From the NCBI GenBank assembly GCA_015232405.1, contig JADFZS010000023.1:1-49563 (forward strand): a stretch of 49,563 bases of DNA. The letters are read 5' to 3'. How positions within the stretch are numbered: position 1 is the stretch's first letter; each line of letters starts with the position of its first letter. Shown in pieces: positions 35,682 through 44,816 of the stretch. The position numbers and the translations under genes were made by a program. The notes under the pieces are model-generated. The model had not been told where the DNA came from. It worked only from the letters and a program-made list of their open reading frames with translations, and did not search any database. Source of the DNA: Magnetococcales bacterium (lineage in GTDB: Bacteria > Pseudomonadota > Magnetococcia > Magnetococcales > JADFYX01).

Positions 35682-35699
35682 TTACCTACTATATAATAT
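35682..35699. promoter_or_regulatory. 18-bp repeated promoter-like block, copy 2
   Basis: TTACCTACTATATAATAT matches the block at 33318 in 17 of 18 bases. It is 76 bp upstream of the 36-residue membrane protein on the minus strand. The remaining sequence up to 36170 (about 470 bp) is AT-rich and I see no gene in it. Confidence 0.4.
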
Positions 35700-36170
35700 C
35701 TATATCAAAATATTGAAAATTGTGTTTTTAAATGGTTTAGTTTATTTGTTGGGTTATCTAGATAATGAAATATTTTGTATTTTGTGAATGTAAAAAGAAT
35801 AATGGAGCAGATTGTTATTGAGAAATTAAGTCTATTCAATATATATTTTTATCTATAAACCTTGAATGTTATTAATATTTTTCTTGAACTATAATATTTA
35901 GTAACAATATAAAAATCATCTAATCAACCTATAGAAAAATGGCTGACATTCTTTTTCTTTTTTTCATCTTTAAATCAACATCAAGAAAAAAGTACCCGAC
36001 TTTCATATATAGGGAATTCTGTCGAAAAACGGCCATGTTGTAGATTTAAAAGTCAAATAAAGTACATGATTAGTAGTAATAATTTAAAATTAATTTGTAA
36101 AAATTGATAAGTAGGTTCAAATATAGTTCGATGAATAGGAATATTACGAAAAGTTGATAAATAGGTTGAT

Positions 36171-36205
36171 CCGAGGAAATGGCCCCTCGGGGTGGTTTTC
36201 CTCGG
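36171..36205. other. strong hairpin after the primase-helicase gene
   Basis: ccgaggaaa (36171-36179) pairs perfectly with tttcctcgg (36197-36205), with a second GC-rich inner stem (cccctcgggg). It lies 10 bp after the stop of the large minus-strand gene, where a transcript end is expected. There is no U run, so it may be a rho-linked end or a stability element. Confidence 0.55.
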
Positions 36206-36214
36206 AAAATATTT

Positions 36215-39094
36215 CTAACTCTTCCTGAACATCTCCCAGCTAATCGATACGTCATAAAGAGGATTCTTATTGCCTTTCGGACCTACAAATCCACCATCAT
36301 CTACTTGCAAATAGATGTTCTTAAAAATGTTTTTTAAAAATGGTTTCACTTTGAGTTTCTTGGGATCAATACTGCTCTTTTGATTGATACAAGATAGGTC
36401 CAACTTGCTCCTATTTAGATATGGAATCAGTCTGCATACTGTAGGGTCTAACACCTCAGCCTTGGAGTTGGGGCTGAAAGATAAATCAGTAAAATATATA
36501 TCAAATTGAAGATTGCTGAAAATATTCCTTAGCAGCTTGTATTTGTCCTGGTCTTGTTGCGGCAGCTTTTTGAATACTGCCTTGCTGAAGTCCTCGGTAA
36601 TATAATAGAAAATACTGGTGTCATGACTGAATATTCTATCTGCGCTGTTAAACTCTTTTGCAGTTAGATCCAGCATCTTGATCTTATACCCACACTCTAA
36701 GAAGTATGCCATGTGGCTGCGGTAATAATCGGTGAAATTTACATTGAAGAGGTTGTTACAATCTTTTTCCAATGTATTTATTACATTATCTAAGAGACTA
36801 CCTCCTGCTACTGGTTTCCGTTGAGGTTTCTTCTTTACCTTATAGTTTTCAATCCATAATTTGAACGGGGCAGTTTTGGAGCGATATCGATTTAGCATTT
36901 GAGAGTTTGAAAAAGGAGTGCTGGTAGAGTTTCCAGTGATAGTCTGATAAAAACACCCGAAGACATTGTTAAAATTATCTGTACAATCTATGCTGACACC
37001 ACTCACCATTGCTTGGTTATAAAGAATAAAATTGTATTTCTTAGCTTCTGTTGATGGATCATCTATGAAATCTCTGACTCTCTGGTCTTTCTTACTGCTA
37101 AATCCATCTATTAAAAGAATTTTAAAGCTACTTGCTCCCCTATGTTGTGCATAAAAAATCAATGTATAGTAAATATGGATCAGTTCTCTTCTGCGATTGC
37201 TCACAATGATACTATTATCGCCACTATCAAAGGCTTTTAAAACTTCGCTGTAAAAGTGGATTTTATCACTACAAATATGCACTTCTCTATCTTGTTTGTA
37301 TTCATTCAATAGATAATCAGCATGATGATTTATTCCAAGTCGTTTTTTTTCTAGGATAAGCAAATCAATATAATTGAAAGATACAAATCCTATATCTGCA
37401 TCAAGAACAAAGACTATATCAGCATTGATAAATATATGATTTAATATTGAAATTGCATTTCTTCTGCTGGCAGTATTGAATATAATGTCGTTGTTAAAGA
37501 GCTGCTCTAGAAGCTGTTCAAATTCATCAAGTATTAAAATATTGTATTTTCTAGGTGTCCTGGTTGGATCATTGTCACAAAAGACTTTAAACAGTGATGC
37601 AGTTCCACAAATAAATCTATTGGTATAATTTCCACTGATATTATCAGCAGAATCGATATAGCAATCCAATCCAAGCCTGTGACCGATATGTCGCGCAAGA
37701 GATCGAAGGTGGGTTATTGCGAGGACACTGGTCTCAGGTAGTACTGAACGTAGCATTTCTTCAAGTCTGTACGTCTTACCACTGCCCTTTGGGCTGCGAA
37801 TAATATGAACCCCCGGAATGACTGGCAAATGGCTGAGACGAGATTTTGGAGGATGAACCTGAGTTGATATAGTGGGTGGTATAAAAGCTTTACTGGATTC
37901 ATGATAAGTTGGATTAGTAATCCATCTTGTTTCTATACAGCCTGGTGCAGAACATTTTAAAAGAAATATTGATCTATCTTTTGTTCTTGTTATCCATGCA
38001 CTTGGTGAAGTGTCGTTGTGGTAAGGGCAGAGAATACTTGCTGTTGGATTAGAGTCGTTGATAGATCCGCAAATATTCCCAACAACCTTGGAGTCGATCA
38101 CATCATGATGATAGATAAATTCTAATCGTTTATTTTGGTACTCGAAGAATGGTGCTTCTGGGCATGCAAGAGTACTATGGTTCTGTCTAACTATTTTATT
38201 CTGTGAAGCTGAAGTGGTTTTTTCTACTTGAGTATTGGAAAGAGATTTCCCAATCACAATTAATTTATCAATTTCTGTTTTTGGAAGTATGTTTTGTGGA
38301 TTAAACTCAATCATACTGTGGTCGTTTATCATCAATAAATTCTTGTTGCAACCATAGAGACATGAGTCAATATTAATCGCTGGGTCAGATTTAAAATGGT
38401 CAATTAACCCTTTGTTTAGATATGTAAAATCATCTGGATTATAAATGGTATTTTTAACTCTGAAAATGACACGGCATTTCAAGTTACCAGACATAGCATC
38501 ATATGAATAAGATGGATGGACAATTAGAGCATATTGAGAAACGAATGGATCAGCGATGACACTTTCAAGAGAGTCAAACTTCTTTTTATCATCAATATCT
38601 ACACAAACTATATCACTACACTCAAAGTTCTTTCCAGATCTGTAGTTTTCCTTGAAATGCCAGGAATAGCTGTATCCCTTTTTTATGTACTCAAGGAGTT
38701 TTTCAGGAGGTTCATCAACAAAATGAAAATACTTTCTCTGGTTGTATTGGATGCAGGCATTGATAAAAGCATCTTCAAAAATTTTAGTGAACCTAGTATC
38801 TGGTAATTTTGATAAGTCATCATCTCCTAAGAGATGCTTACTTTTTCCTGTCTTAATTTTGATCAAATAATTCTTTAAGCTTGCAAAAAGTGTTTCCTTG
38901 TACTTTGAATCATTTAATCCTTCAAAATTATAATGTTTTTCAGTCAAAGAGTACAAAGCATCTACATTGAAGTCATATGGTAGTCGTTGTGCTGTTGATT
39001 TGTACAATGATAGGGCCAATTTGGTAATTGAGCTATCAATATACTCCTTCCTAGAGCATTTGTTGACCCAGAAGTCGCTATAGCTGAATTTCAT
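36215..39094 (-). CDS. primase - zinc finger - helicase replication protein
   Basis: At 959 residues this is the probable replication protein of the element. Residues about 155-260 look like an archaeo-eukaryotic primase core: VCVDIDD (164-169) with the metal-binding acidic cluster, KCRVIFRV (207-214), and Asp238/Asp243 in DPAINIDS. Residues 356-386 are a CHC2-like zinc finger (CPYH then C381 and C386). Residues 430-720 are a helicase domain with Walker A SPKGSGKT (434-441) and motif II LDEFEQLL (522-529), resembling origin-binding helicases. The C-terminus is not recognised. No strong ribosome binding site precedes the ATG. Primase-helicase fusions replicate plasmids, phages and satellites. 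Confidence 0.75.
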   Translation of the reverse strand: MKFSYSDFWVNKCSRKEYIDSSITKLALSLYKSTAQRLPYDFNVDALYSLTEKHYNFEGLNDSKYKETLFASLKNYLIKIKTGKSKHLLGDDDLSKLPDTRFTKIFEDAFINACIQYNQRKYFHFVDEPPEKLLEYIKKGYSYSWHFKENYRSGKNFECSDIVCVDIDDKKKFDSLESVIADPFVSQYALIVHPSYSYDAMSGNLKCRVIFRVKNTIYNPDDFTYLNKGLIDHFKSDPAINIDSCLYGCNKNLLMINDHSMIEFNPQNILPKTEIDKLIVIGKSLSNTQVEKTTSASQNKIVRQNHSTLACPEAPFFEYQNKRLEFIYHHDVIDSKVVGNICGSINDSNPTASILCPYHNDTSPSAWITRTKDRSIFLLKCSAPGCIETRWITNPTYHESSKAFIPPTISTQVHPPKSRLSHLPVIPGVHIIRSPKGSGKTYRLEEMLRSVLPETSVLAITHLRSLARHIGHRLGLDCYIDSADNISGNYTNRFICGTASLFKVFCDNDPTRTPRKYNILILDEFEQLLEQLFNNDIIFNTASRRNAISILNHIFINADIVFVLDADIGFVSFNYIDLLILEKKRLGINHHADYLLNEYKQDREVHICSDKIHFYSEVLKAFDSGDNSIIVSNRRRELIHIYYTLIFYAQHRGASSFKILLIDGFSSKKDQRVRDFIDDPSTEAKKYNFILYNQAMVSGVSIDCTDNFNNVFGCFYQTITGNSTSTPFSNSQMLNRYRSKTAPFKLWIENYKVKKKPQRKPVAGGSLLDNVINTLEKDCNNLFNVNFTDYYRSHMAYFLECGYKIKMLDLTAKEFNSADRIFSHDTSIFYYITEDFSKAVFKKLPQQDQDKYKLLRNIFSNLQFDIYFTDLSFSPNSKAEVLDPTVCRLIPYLNRSKLDLSCINQKSSIDPKKLKVKPFLKNIFKNIYLQVDDGGFVGPKGNKNPLYDVSISWEMFRKS

Positions 39095-39236
39095 AATAGT
39101 CTTTTATGCCTATAATGATAGCAGGAAGTAGATCTTCAACATTGTAGTACAAATTAATGGTCAATCCAATGGAAGCTATTTGATTTGCTTGATGTTATTG
39201 ATGTTTTAAAATTTATATATATACCCTTTGGTAAAA
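39095..39236. other. leader of the primase-helicase gene
   Basis: This AT-rich stretch lies between the 959-residue gene start and the terminator at 39237. I see no gene and no inverted repeat in it; the minus-strand promoter of the replication gene must lie here or upstream. Confidence 0.4.
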
Positions 39237-39280
39237 AAAAAGACATGACGGCAAATTAAAAATCTGCTGTCACGTCTTTT
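39237..39280. terminator. intrinsic terminator after the 112-residue gene
   Basis: aaaagacatgacggca (39237-39252) pairs with tgctgtcacgtctttt (39265-39280), 14 of 16 positions. A run of T residues follows on the minus strand, and an A/T flank on the other side makes it partly bidirectional. Confidence 0.7.
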
Positions 39281-39393
39281 CCCAGATACAACTTTTTCTG
39301 TTCATATTTAACTATGTATTTTATATCGGTTTATCATGAAAGTTATGTTGAAATACATCATACTGGTATACAAAATTGGTTTTACGGTTCTTT

Positions 39394-39732
39394 TTATGCA
39401 CTAACATGCTGTGCTCTATGATTAATACACTCTTCCAAGAAATAAAAAGCATCTTCTCTATTAGCTTTTGTAACACTATGATGACAGATTTCTCTTAGCT
39501 TTTGAATAATGTCAATTTCCATTGTTGTAAATAAACCACTATTATTTGAAATAAATTTTTCAATCTCGACAATGATGGAAGCAGCTTTGTTCATTAATAA
39601 GTATGATTCTGCATTATAACTTGGATATAACTTTAAATTTAATTTTTTGTAATGCACCCTCCTCCAGTTTAAATCTTTTTTAAAATTTACAACTTCTTGT
39701 AACTCTCTATACTTCTGCTCTAAAAACATCAT
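39394..39732 (-). CDS. hypothetical small helical protein
   Basis: The 112-residue protein is predicted mostly helical (LEQKYRELQEVVNFKKDL at the N-terminus; a second helix pair at about 48-80). No family is recognised and no membrane segment or signal peptide is visible. GGGGAG lies about ten bases before the ATG. It ends at the terminator at 39237 and may be the last gene of a short operon with the two small genes upstream. Confidence 0.55.
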   Translation of the reverse strand: MMFLEQKYRELQEVVNFKKDLNWRRVHYKKLNLKLYPSYNAESYLLMNKAASIIVEIEKFISNNSGLFTTMEIDIIQKLREICHHSVTKANREDAFYFLEECINHRAQHVSA

Positions 39733-39795
39733 TATAAACTCCCCTAGTTAAATTGTTTTGTTAAATTATTACTCTCTTTTTAATATATGATATTT

Positions 39796-39948
39796 TCAAT
39801 CAAATAATTTATTTACAACACGATCTAATTTGCTCATATTGTACTCTTCTAGAAATTCTTTAAGAGCTTGATCAAATTGCTCTGCAATTTCTTTAGATGT
39901 TAATTTGTTTTCTTTTGTTTTTTGTTCATTATTGTTTTGTTTATCCAT
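39796..39948 (-). CDS. 50-residue charged helical protein
   Basis: ATG to TGA encodes MDKQNNNEQKTKENKLTS.., a Lys/Glu/Gln-rich protein with one amphipathic helix (SKEIAEQFDQALKEFLEEYN) and a short C-terminal helix. AGAGGA is a good ribosome binding site. It overlaps the last 8 bp of the coiled-coil gene upstream in another frame, so the pair is probably coupled. It is below the size cut of most gene callers. No function can be assigned. Confidence 0.55.
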   Translation of the reverse strand: MDKQNNNEQKTKENKLTSKEIAEQFDQALKEFLEEYNMSKLDRVVNKLFD

Positions 39949-40192
39949 TATTCCTCTTAACTTCCTCAATCAAATTTCTAGTATATCTCAATATGTTTGA
40001 ATCACCTTTTACAATTATCTCGTCTTCTATATTCTTCAAAATATCTTTGCATTTATTGATTTTGTTTTGTGCATTTACCTTTCCTTCTTTTGACTTCTTT
40101 TTTGCCATTGTATATTTTTTATCATCCAATATTTTTTCCAACTCTTCATTTACAATTTCTAGTCTGTTTTCAAGAATGTTATTTTCTCCCAT
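39941..40192 (-). CDS. 83-residue coiled-coil protein
   Basis: The protein is almost entirely charged helix (ENRLEIVNEELEKILDDKKY), consistent with a coiled coil. AAGGAG lies about twelve bases before the ATG. No family is recognised. It sits between the 151-residue gene and the 50-residue gene on the same strand. A regulatory or antitoxin-like role is possible but unsupported. Confidence 0.5.
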   Translation of the reverse strand: MGENNILENRLEIVNEELEKILDDKKYTMAKKKSKEGKVNAQNKINKCKDILKNIEDEIIVKGDSNILRYTRNLIEEVKRNNG

Positions 40193-40246
40193 ATTATATT
40201 TTACTCCTTTTATGTTTTTGTTGTTAAAATTTCAATACATTATTCA

Positions 40247-40702
40247 CTAGCCTGCGTGCTCGATATACGCCATTAACCCATCATCTGTGATACCTTCAAT
40301 TTCCAACGGTTCACAAAGTCCTTGGAAGTCGATATCTATCGATTCGTCAATCGATTCCAAGTAATATTTGCCAGATAAAATGGCTCTGTTTAACTGCTCT
40401 ATTGTTCCTAGTTTATGGAATTTTTTATAATTTTTAGCTACTTTGATACTCTGCTGTAGCGACTGTTTGAGAAGTAGCAATAGTTGCTCTTCCATTTCTC
40501 TGGAAACTTTGGCAAGAGATCCACTCATAAGGTTAAACCCAGAGGATCTTCCACACATATTAGCCTCAGTTAAATATTTAGTTACTGTACCTTTTTTAAT
40601 GCCCAGACTCAGCAAAATTGGAACAATCGGATGTGTCGACTGGTGTCTATCTAGTCGCTTTGTATACTGTCGTATGTCGTCAAATAAAATATTATCATTC
40701 AT
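40247..40702 (-). CDS. hypothetical DNA-associated protein of the island
   Basis: I start at the ATG at 40702, which has AAGGAG seven bases upstream (151 residues); the frame is open 22 codons further without a ribosome binding site. The N-terminal part contains LLSLGIKKGTVTKYLTEANM, which could be a helix-turn-helix, followed by a helical region rich in Gln and Lys. I do not recognise a family. As the gene nearest to the repeat-rich region at 40880-41240 it could bind there; that is a guess. Confidence 0.5.
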   Translation of the reverse strand: MNDNILFDDIRQYTKRLDRHQSTHPIVPILLSLGIKKGTVTKYLTEANMCGRSSGFNLMSGSLAKVSREMEEQLLLLLKQSLQQSIKVAKNYKKFHKLGTIEQLNRAILSGKYYLESIDESIDIDFQGLCEPLEIEGITDDGLMAYIEHAG

Positions 40703-40879
40703 TTGTTTATCTCCTTTTTTAATGGTTGAAATTATTATGTATTTATGCGTGTATAGTTGGCTGGACATATAAGCCCAGATAGTTGATGAATCTAAAAAAT
40801 TGCGATAGAGAGGATTCTGGTTTTTGAAGAGTTAACCAGTTAGGATTTGTTCTATTCTTAATATGATGGGTTCTTGCCA

Positions 40880-41240
40880 AAGTAATCGACTAGAGAGATA
40901 CCCTACTTATCGACTAGTGGAAGGATGTCCCCTGCCTTATAAATAATCCAAAATAGAAACAAAAAGTAATGTCGTTGGGTACGGGGAAATACCCAACGAC
41001 ACATAAAAAAGTAGAATTATTTTTTTTACAAGGGAGAAGAATATTATAGAGTGCTTAATGCGCGTATTAATGATGTAACTGCTAAATAATAGATTTTAAG
41101 ACCCTATTTTATTCTACTATACTAATATCTATATATTTTGGTTTGTAGATAAGTCTACCGCATTATCTACAGGCCCCTGAACTATCTTGTCTGTTCCATC
41201 AAAATATTTCACAGGTTTTATAAATAAGCCTACCGTGTGG
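40880..41240. other. repeat-rich non-coding region, possible replication origin
   Basis: The ~750-bp gap from 40703 to 41450 has no convincing gene. It holds ATCGACTAG twice (40885 and 40909, 24 bp apart); a perfect 12-bp hairpin tgtcgttgggta/tacccaacgaca (40970-41001); an inverted repeat TGTAGATAA (41144)/TTATCTACA (41163); and ATAAGTCTACCG (41149) repeated as ATAAGCCTACCG (41224). Repeats and AT-rich stretches of this kind are typical of origins or transfer/attachment regions. Confidence 0.4.
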
Positions 41241-41450
41241 AGAACCATTTTAAGAAAATTATTTAATTTTTTCACTGGATATAAGGGGTTATAGATAGGT
41301 TCATGAAAGTTTTGAAGTTATTATGGTGCCAAAATACCTTTAAAAGATATAATTTACTTAAAGGTTTAGTGGCCCCTCTATGTGATTTGGTTCACTTGGT
41401 TTTGATCAATAAAATTTTTTCGATAAGATCAAATACCAAGGAGGTAATAA

Positions 41451-41519
41451 ATGAGCAAAAAAAGACGGAGATACAGTTACGAAGAGAAAGCAATAATCTT
41501 AAAACGGCATGTTGTATAG
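41451..41519 (+). pseudogene. transposase remnant, N-terminal part only
   Basis: AGGAGG and ATG lead into MSKKRRRYSYEEKAIILKRH, the typical N-terminus of IS3/IS66-type transposase OrfA proteins, then stop after 22 codons. The rest of the transposase is absent, so this is the decayed start of an insertion sequence. It may mark the distal edge of the integrated element before htpX. The 216 bp up to the htpX stop show no other gene. Confidence 0.5.
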
Positions 41520-41735
41520 CAGGAAAAGTCACTCTTTTGTTTGTTGTGGTTTACTCGGCGGATACTTTGGATCTAAAGGTTATCTCTCATCATTGACACT
41601 CTAATCATTTAGGCTCATGAAGTTTATATAACCCATTTCTTCTAACTGGTCAATATTGCATTTATATTTTACTAAATGATATTGAATAGTTTCTCTTAAA
41701 ATAATCTATATAATGTAACTATTGGAATTAACCTA

Positions 41736-42623
41736 CTATTTCTTTGAGCGCAGAACAGCTATACGTTCTTCAATTGGAGGGTGAGTCATAAAGATATTTG
41801 ACCACGATTTACGACCAGAAACTCCAAAGGTAGCGACCTCTTGTGGTAACTGAACATCAAAGCGATCACTGCGGAGACGCTCCAAGGCTGCAATCATTTT
41901 TCTACGTCCAGCTAGTTTAGCTCCACCCCGATCCGCATGAAATTCTCTATGTCTAGAAAACCACATAACTATGATGCTTGCAAGCACACCAAAAACCATT
42001 TCCAAAATAAAAACGATTACATAATAGTAGAATCCACCACCTCCTGATGAGCCTTCATCTGAATCACGCCTTGACGACAGCATACTATCCACAACTCCTC
42101 CAATAACTCTAGCTAAGACAATTACAAATGTGTTCACAACACCTTGAATTAATGAGAGCGTTACCATATCCCCATTAGCCACATGACTGACCTCATGGGC
42201 CAGAACAGCCTCAACTTCATTTTTATCCATCTGGTCCATAAGCCCCGTACTTACTGCCACCAAAGCATTGTTCCTGTTCATCCCCGTTGCAAAAGCATTC
42301 ATATCTGGTGAATCATAGACGGCAATTTCAGGCATACCTATACCTACTCTTTCCGCCTGACTATGAACGGTTCGTATTAACCAAGTTTCAGTACTATTAC
42401 GTGGCTGTTTTATCACCTGGGCTCCAGTACTCCACTTAACCATAGTCTTGGACATGGCAAGAGATATAAAAGAACCTCCCATTCCAAAGACGGCAGCTAT
42501 TACGAGAAGACCACCAATTCCAGACTTGGAAATACCAAAATATGAAAAAATGATATTCATGGCTATACCTAAAACAAGTAATATAGCTAGGTTTGTCAGT
42601 AGAAACAGAAAAACTCGTTTCAC
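41736..42623 (-). CDS. htpX: membrane metalloprotease HtpX
   Basis: HtpX is a heat-shock zinc protease of the inner membrane that degrades misfolded membrane proteins. The 295-residue protein has the zinc motif HEVSH (His143, Glu144, His147), third ligand Glu227 in HREFHAD, two N-terminal membrane segments and two more after the active site. The start is GTG with GGAGG nine bases upstream. In many bacteria RpoH or CpxR controls it; rpoH lies 4 kb away but is not linked. Confidence 0.93.
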   Translation of the reverse strand: MKRVFLFLLTNLAILLVLGIAMNIIFSYFGISKSGIGGLLVIAAVFGMGGSFISLAMSKTMVKWSTGAQVIKQPRNSTETWLIRTVHSQAERVGIGMPEIAVYDSPDMNAFATGMNRNNALVAVSTGLMDQMDKNEVEAVLAHEVSHVANGDMVTLSLIQGVVNTFVIVLARVIGGVVDSMLSSRRDSDEGSSGGGGFYYYVIVFILEMVFGVLASIIVMWFSRHREFHADRGGAKLAGRRKMIAALERLRSDRFDVQLPQEVATFGVSGRKSWSNIFMTHPPIEERIAVLRSKK

Positions 42624-42792
42624 TTTATATACCTCCCAATATAATTGATTAATGGTACTTAGTTATGTTTTTCATGCTTCTGAATTAATATTTGGATCAA
42701 CGCCAAACGCTGTCAAACAAACATTTGATATTATCAAAAATAGATTTTTCAATTTAACAATAAAAACCAATGAGAATTAATATAGAGTAAGA

Positions 42793-44220
42793 CTAAAGTA
42801 GCAGCAGCGTTGCTAACCCCAAAAAGCTCATAAAACCTACAATATCTGTAACTGTTGTCAGCAGAACAGAACCGGAGATAGCTGGGTCTTGTCCGTATCG
42901 TGTCAAAATGAGAGGCAACGCCCAGCCACTTAGTGCTGCAATAGCCATATTGATTACCATAGCAATTGCGATGATCCAGCCTAAAGTATAATCTTTAAAC
43001 CAAAGAGTTGTTACTCCAGCCACAATCATAGCCCATAACAGACCATTCAATACACCAATAGAAAGCTCTTTGACAGCCAAACTACGAGCATTTCCAGAAC
43101 TTATGGTACCCAACGACAATCCTCTGATTACCAAGGCCAATGTTTGAGATCCTGTGATACCACCCATACTGGAGACTATAGGCATCAGGACAGCCAGAGC
43201 AACAATTTTATCCAAGGCGTTTTGGAACAATCCAATTACAGAAGAGGCTAAAAATGCGGTGAGCAAATTGAGACCCAACCATACAGCCCGTTTTTTAGCG
43301 GATGGCCAAATTGGACCAAATGTATCGTCCTCTTCATGTAAATTGGACATATGCAGCATTTGCTGATCTGCTGTCCTGCGAATGATATCAACGATATCAT
43401 CAACTTCAATGCGCCCAATCAATAATCCGTTATCATCAACCACCGCTACAGAAATAAGTCCTCTGTGTTCAAAAAGTTTAACTACTTCCTCTTCAGAAAC
43501 CATTGCGTTAACTGCTATAGCTTGTGAGTCCATTACTGTTTCTACATGGACTTCGGGTGGATTGGTCAAAATGGCTGTATAATCCATTTTTCCCAAGTAT
43601 ACCCCTTCTCTATTTACTACTATGAGAGCATCAGTATTGGAGGGCACGGTTTTTCTTAACCTTAAATAACGCTGTACAATAGCCAATGAGACATCTGCTC
43701 TTACAGAAACAGCATCGATATGCATCAAACGACCAGCGGTACCTTCAGGCCACTCCAGTGTTGCTTCTAATCGCTGTCTTTCTTTAGGATCAAGAGATTC
43801 TCTTATTTCATCCGCTAAAGATTCAGGCAAACTATCTAATAACTCTACAGCATGGGGCTCTGCTAGCGTATTGACAGATGCAGTAAGCACCTCAATGTCA
43901 AGGGACTCTGCAACAAGGCTTCTTTCAGGCTGCCGCATCTCAGATAGCACATCAGGTATCATTTCTGGTACAATGGATTCAGCAACCGCTTGACGTTCGG
44001 GAGCTGTGAGCCCTTCCAATAAATTGGCAATTTCGGCAGGGCTATGTTTCTCTAACTCTTCTTTTAAATCATCAGTTTTTTCTTCTGATAACTGATTTAA
44101 TGTCTGATTGAGAAAAGATTCTGCCAAACTATGCTCAGCGTTGGGTTCTAAAATGTTAATTTCCTGATTTAAAATATTGGTATTGTCATTGTTATCTTGT
44201 TGATCAACAGCTTGTTCCAT
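42793..44220 (-). CDS. mgtE: magnesium transporter MgtE
   Basis: The 475-residue protein has the MgtE layout: an N-terminal superhelical domain (about 45-150), two CBS domains (about 160-285, with GLISVAVVDDNGLLIGRIEV), and five membrane segments (about 310-475) with the pore-helix pattern SSMGGITGSQTLALVIRGL. MgtE is a Mg2+ channel gated by cytosolic Mg2+ through the N and CBS domains. An acidic tail of ~40 residues precedes the N domain. No M-box riboswitch is visible upstream. The ribosome binding site is weak. Confidence 0.92.
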   Translation of the reverse strand: MEQAVDQQDNNDNTNILNQEINILEPNAEHSLAESFLNQTLNQLSEEKTDDLKEELEKHSPAEIANLLEGLTAPERQAVAESIVPEMIPDVLSEMRQPERSLVAESLDIEVLTASVNTLAEPHAVELLDSLPESLADEIRESLDPKERQRLEATLEWPEGTAGRLMHIDAVSVRADVSLAIVQRYLRLRKTVPSNTDALIVVNREGVYLGKMDYTAILTNPPEVHVETVMDSQAIAVNAMVSEEEVVKLFEHRGLISVAVVDDNGLLIGRIEVDDIVDIIRRTADQQMLHMSNLHEEDDTFGPIWPSAKKRAVWLGLNLLTAFLASSVIGLFQNALDKIVALAVLMPIVSSMGGITGSQTLALVIRGLSLGTISSGNARSLAVKELSIGVLNGLLWAMIVAGVTTLWFKDYTLGWIIAIAMVINMAIAALSGWALPLILTRYGQDPAISGSVLLTTVTDIVGFMSFLGLATLLLL

Positions 44221-44816
44221 TTTATTAGTCCAATGATGTATAATTAATTGGGCAGGGTTAAGTAAATATCACCCAAGTAGAGTCAGGGATTGAGTCTCCC
44301 GCGTTAGTTAAGATCGTATTATGTTGTTGTTCTTGATTATTGTATTCTGGTATTCTGGTAGTCAATATTTTGTAGAGCTATTAGCAATAATGATATGGAC
44401 ATCAACTCTTTTATAGGAGTTCTATTCTCCCTCAAATTTGGTGTCCGTAAACAAGTACCCATATCAGATAATACTGGTAGGTCAAACGGTATGCTTCAGT
44501 AATTTGGAGAATTAAAGATAATGAATCGAAAAACCTAATGAATTCCACTTCATAAAATATTTCTATTCTAACATCTAAACTCCAAATTGCAATATAATCA
44601 TATTTTACAGTATACTGTAAAACATTCTAGTATTTTTTGGCTTGTTAGAAATTGTTTTGATAGCAGATATTGATTTCATACCAACTAGCCCTTTATCGCA
44701 TACAGTGTCAACCAAAATCATACCATGCTAGAAAACTATAATTAAATCAACTTTCTATGTTTTGGTACGTACTAGCTCTATGTTTACAGATTTTATGAGA
44801 ATGAGGTACATTAACA
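44221..44816. other. AT-rich divergent gap between mgtE and a secreted-protein gene
   Basis: The 596-bp gap has no open frame I can support. It contains two tandem TATTCTGG units near 44343, a perfect 20-bp palindrome (44603-44622), and AT-rich stretches that could hold both promoters. No terminator or RNA gene is visible. Confidence 0.5.
44603..44622. promoter_or_regulatory. perfect 20-bp palindrome, operator candidate
   Basis: TTTTACAGTATACTGTAAAA is a perfect palindrome 195 bp upstream of the secreted-protein start. Its core ACAGTA-TACTGT is the LexA half-site pair in reversed order, so it is not a LexA box; another dimeric regulator could bind it. Confidence 0.5.

Noticed and set aside
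41303-41596. 97-residue plus-strand frame
   Set aside because: No ribosome binding site; it runs through a transposase start in another frame.
22786-41735. A direct repeat of the tRNA-Arg 3' end marking the far attachment site
   Set aside because: I scanned by eye for GGTTCGATTCC and CGAGCGC near the distal edge and found no convincing copy; the end of the island is left open.
44603-44622. LexA box
   Set aside because: The half-sites are in the reverse order (ACAGTA-TACTGT) of a LexA operator.
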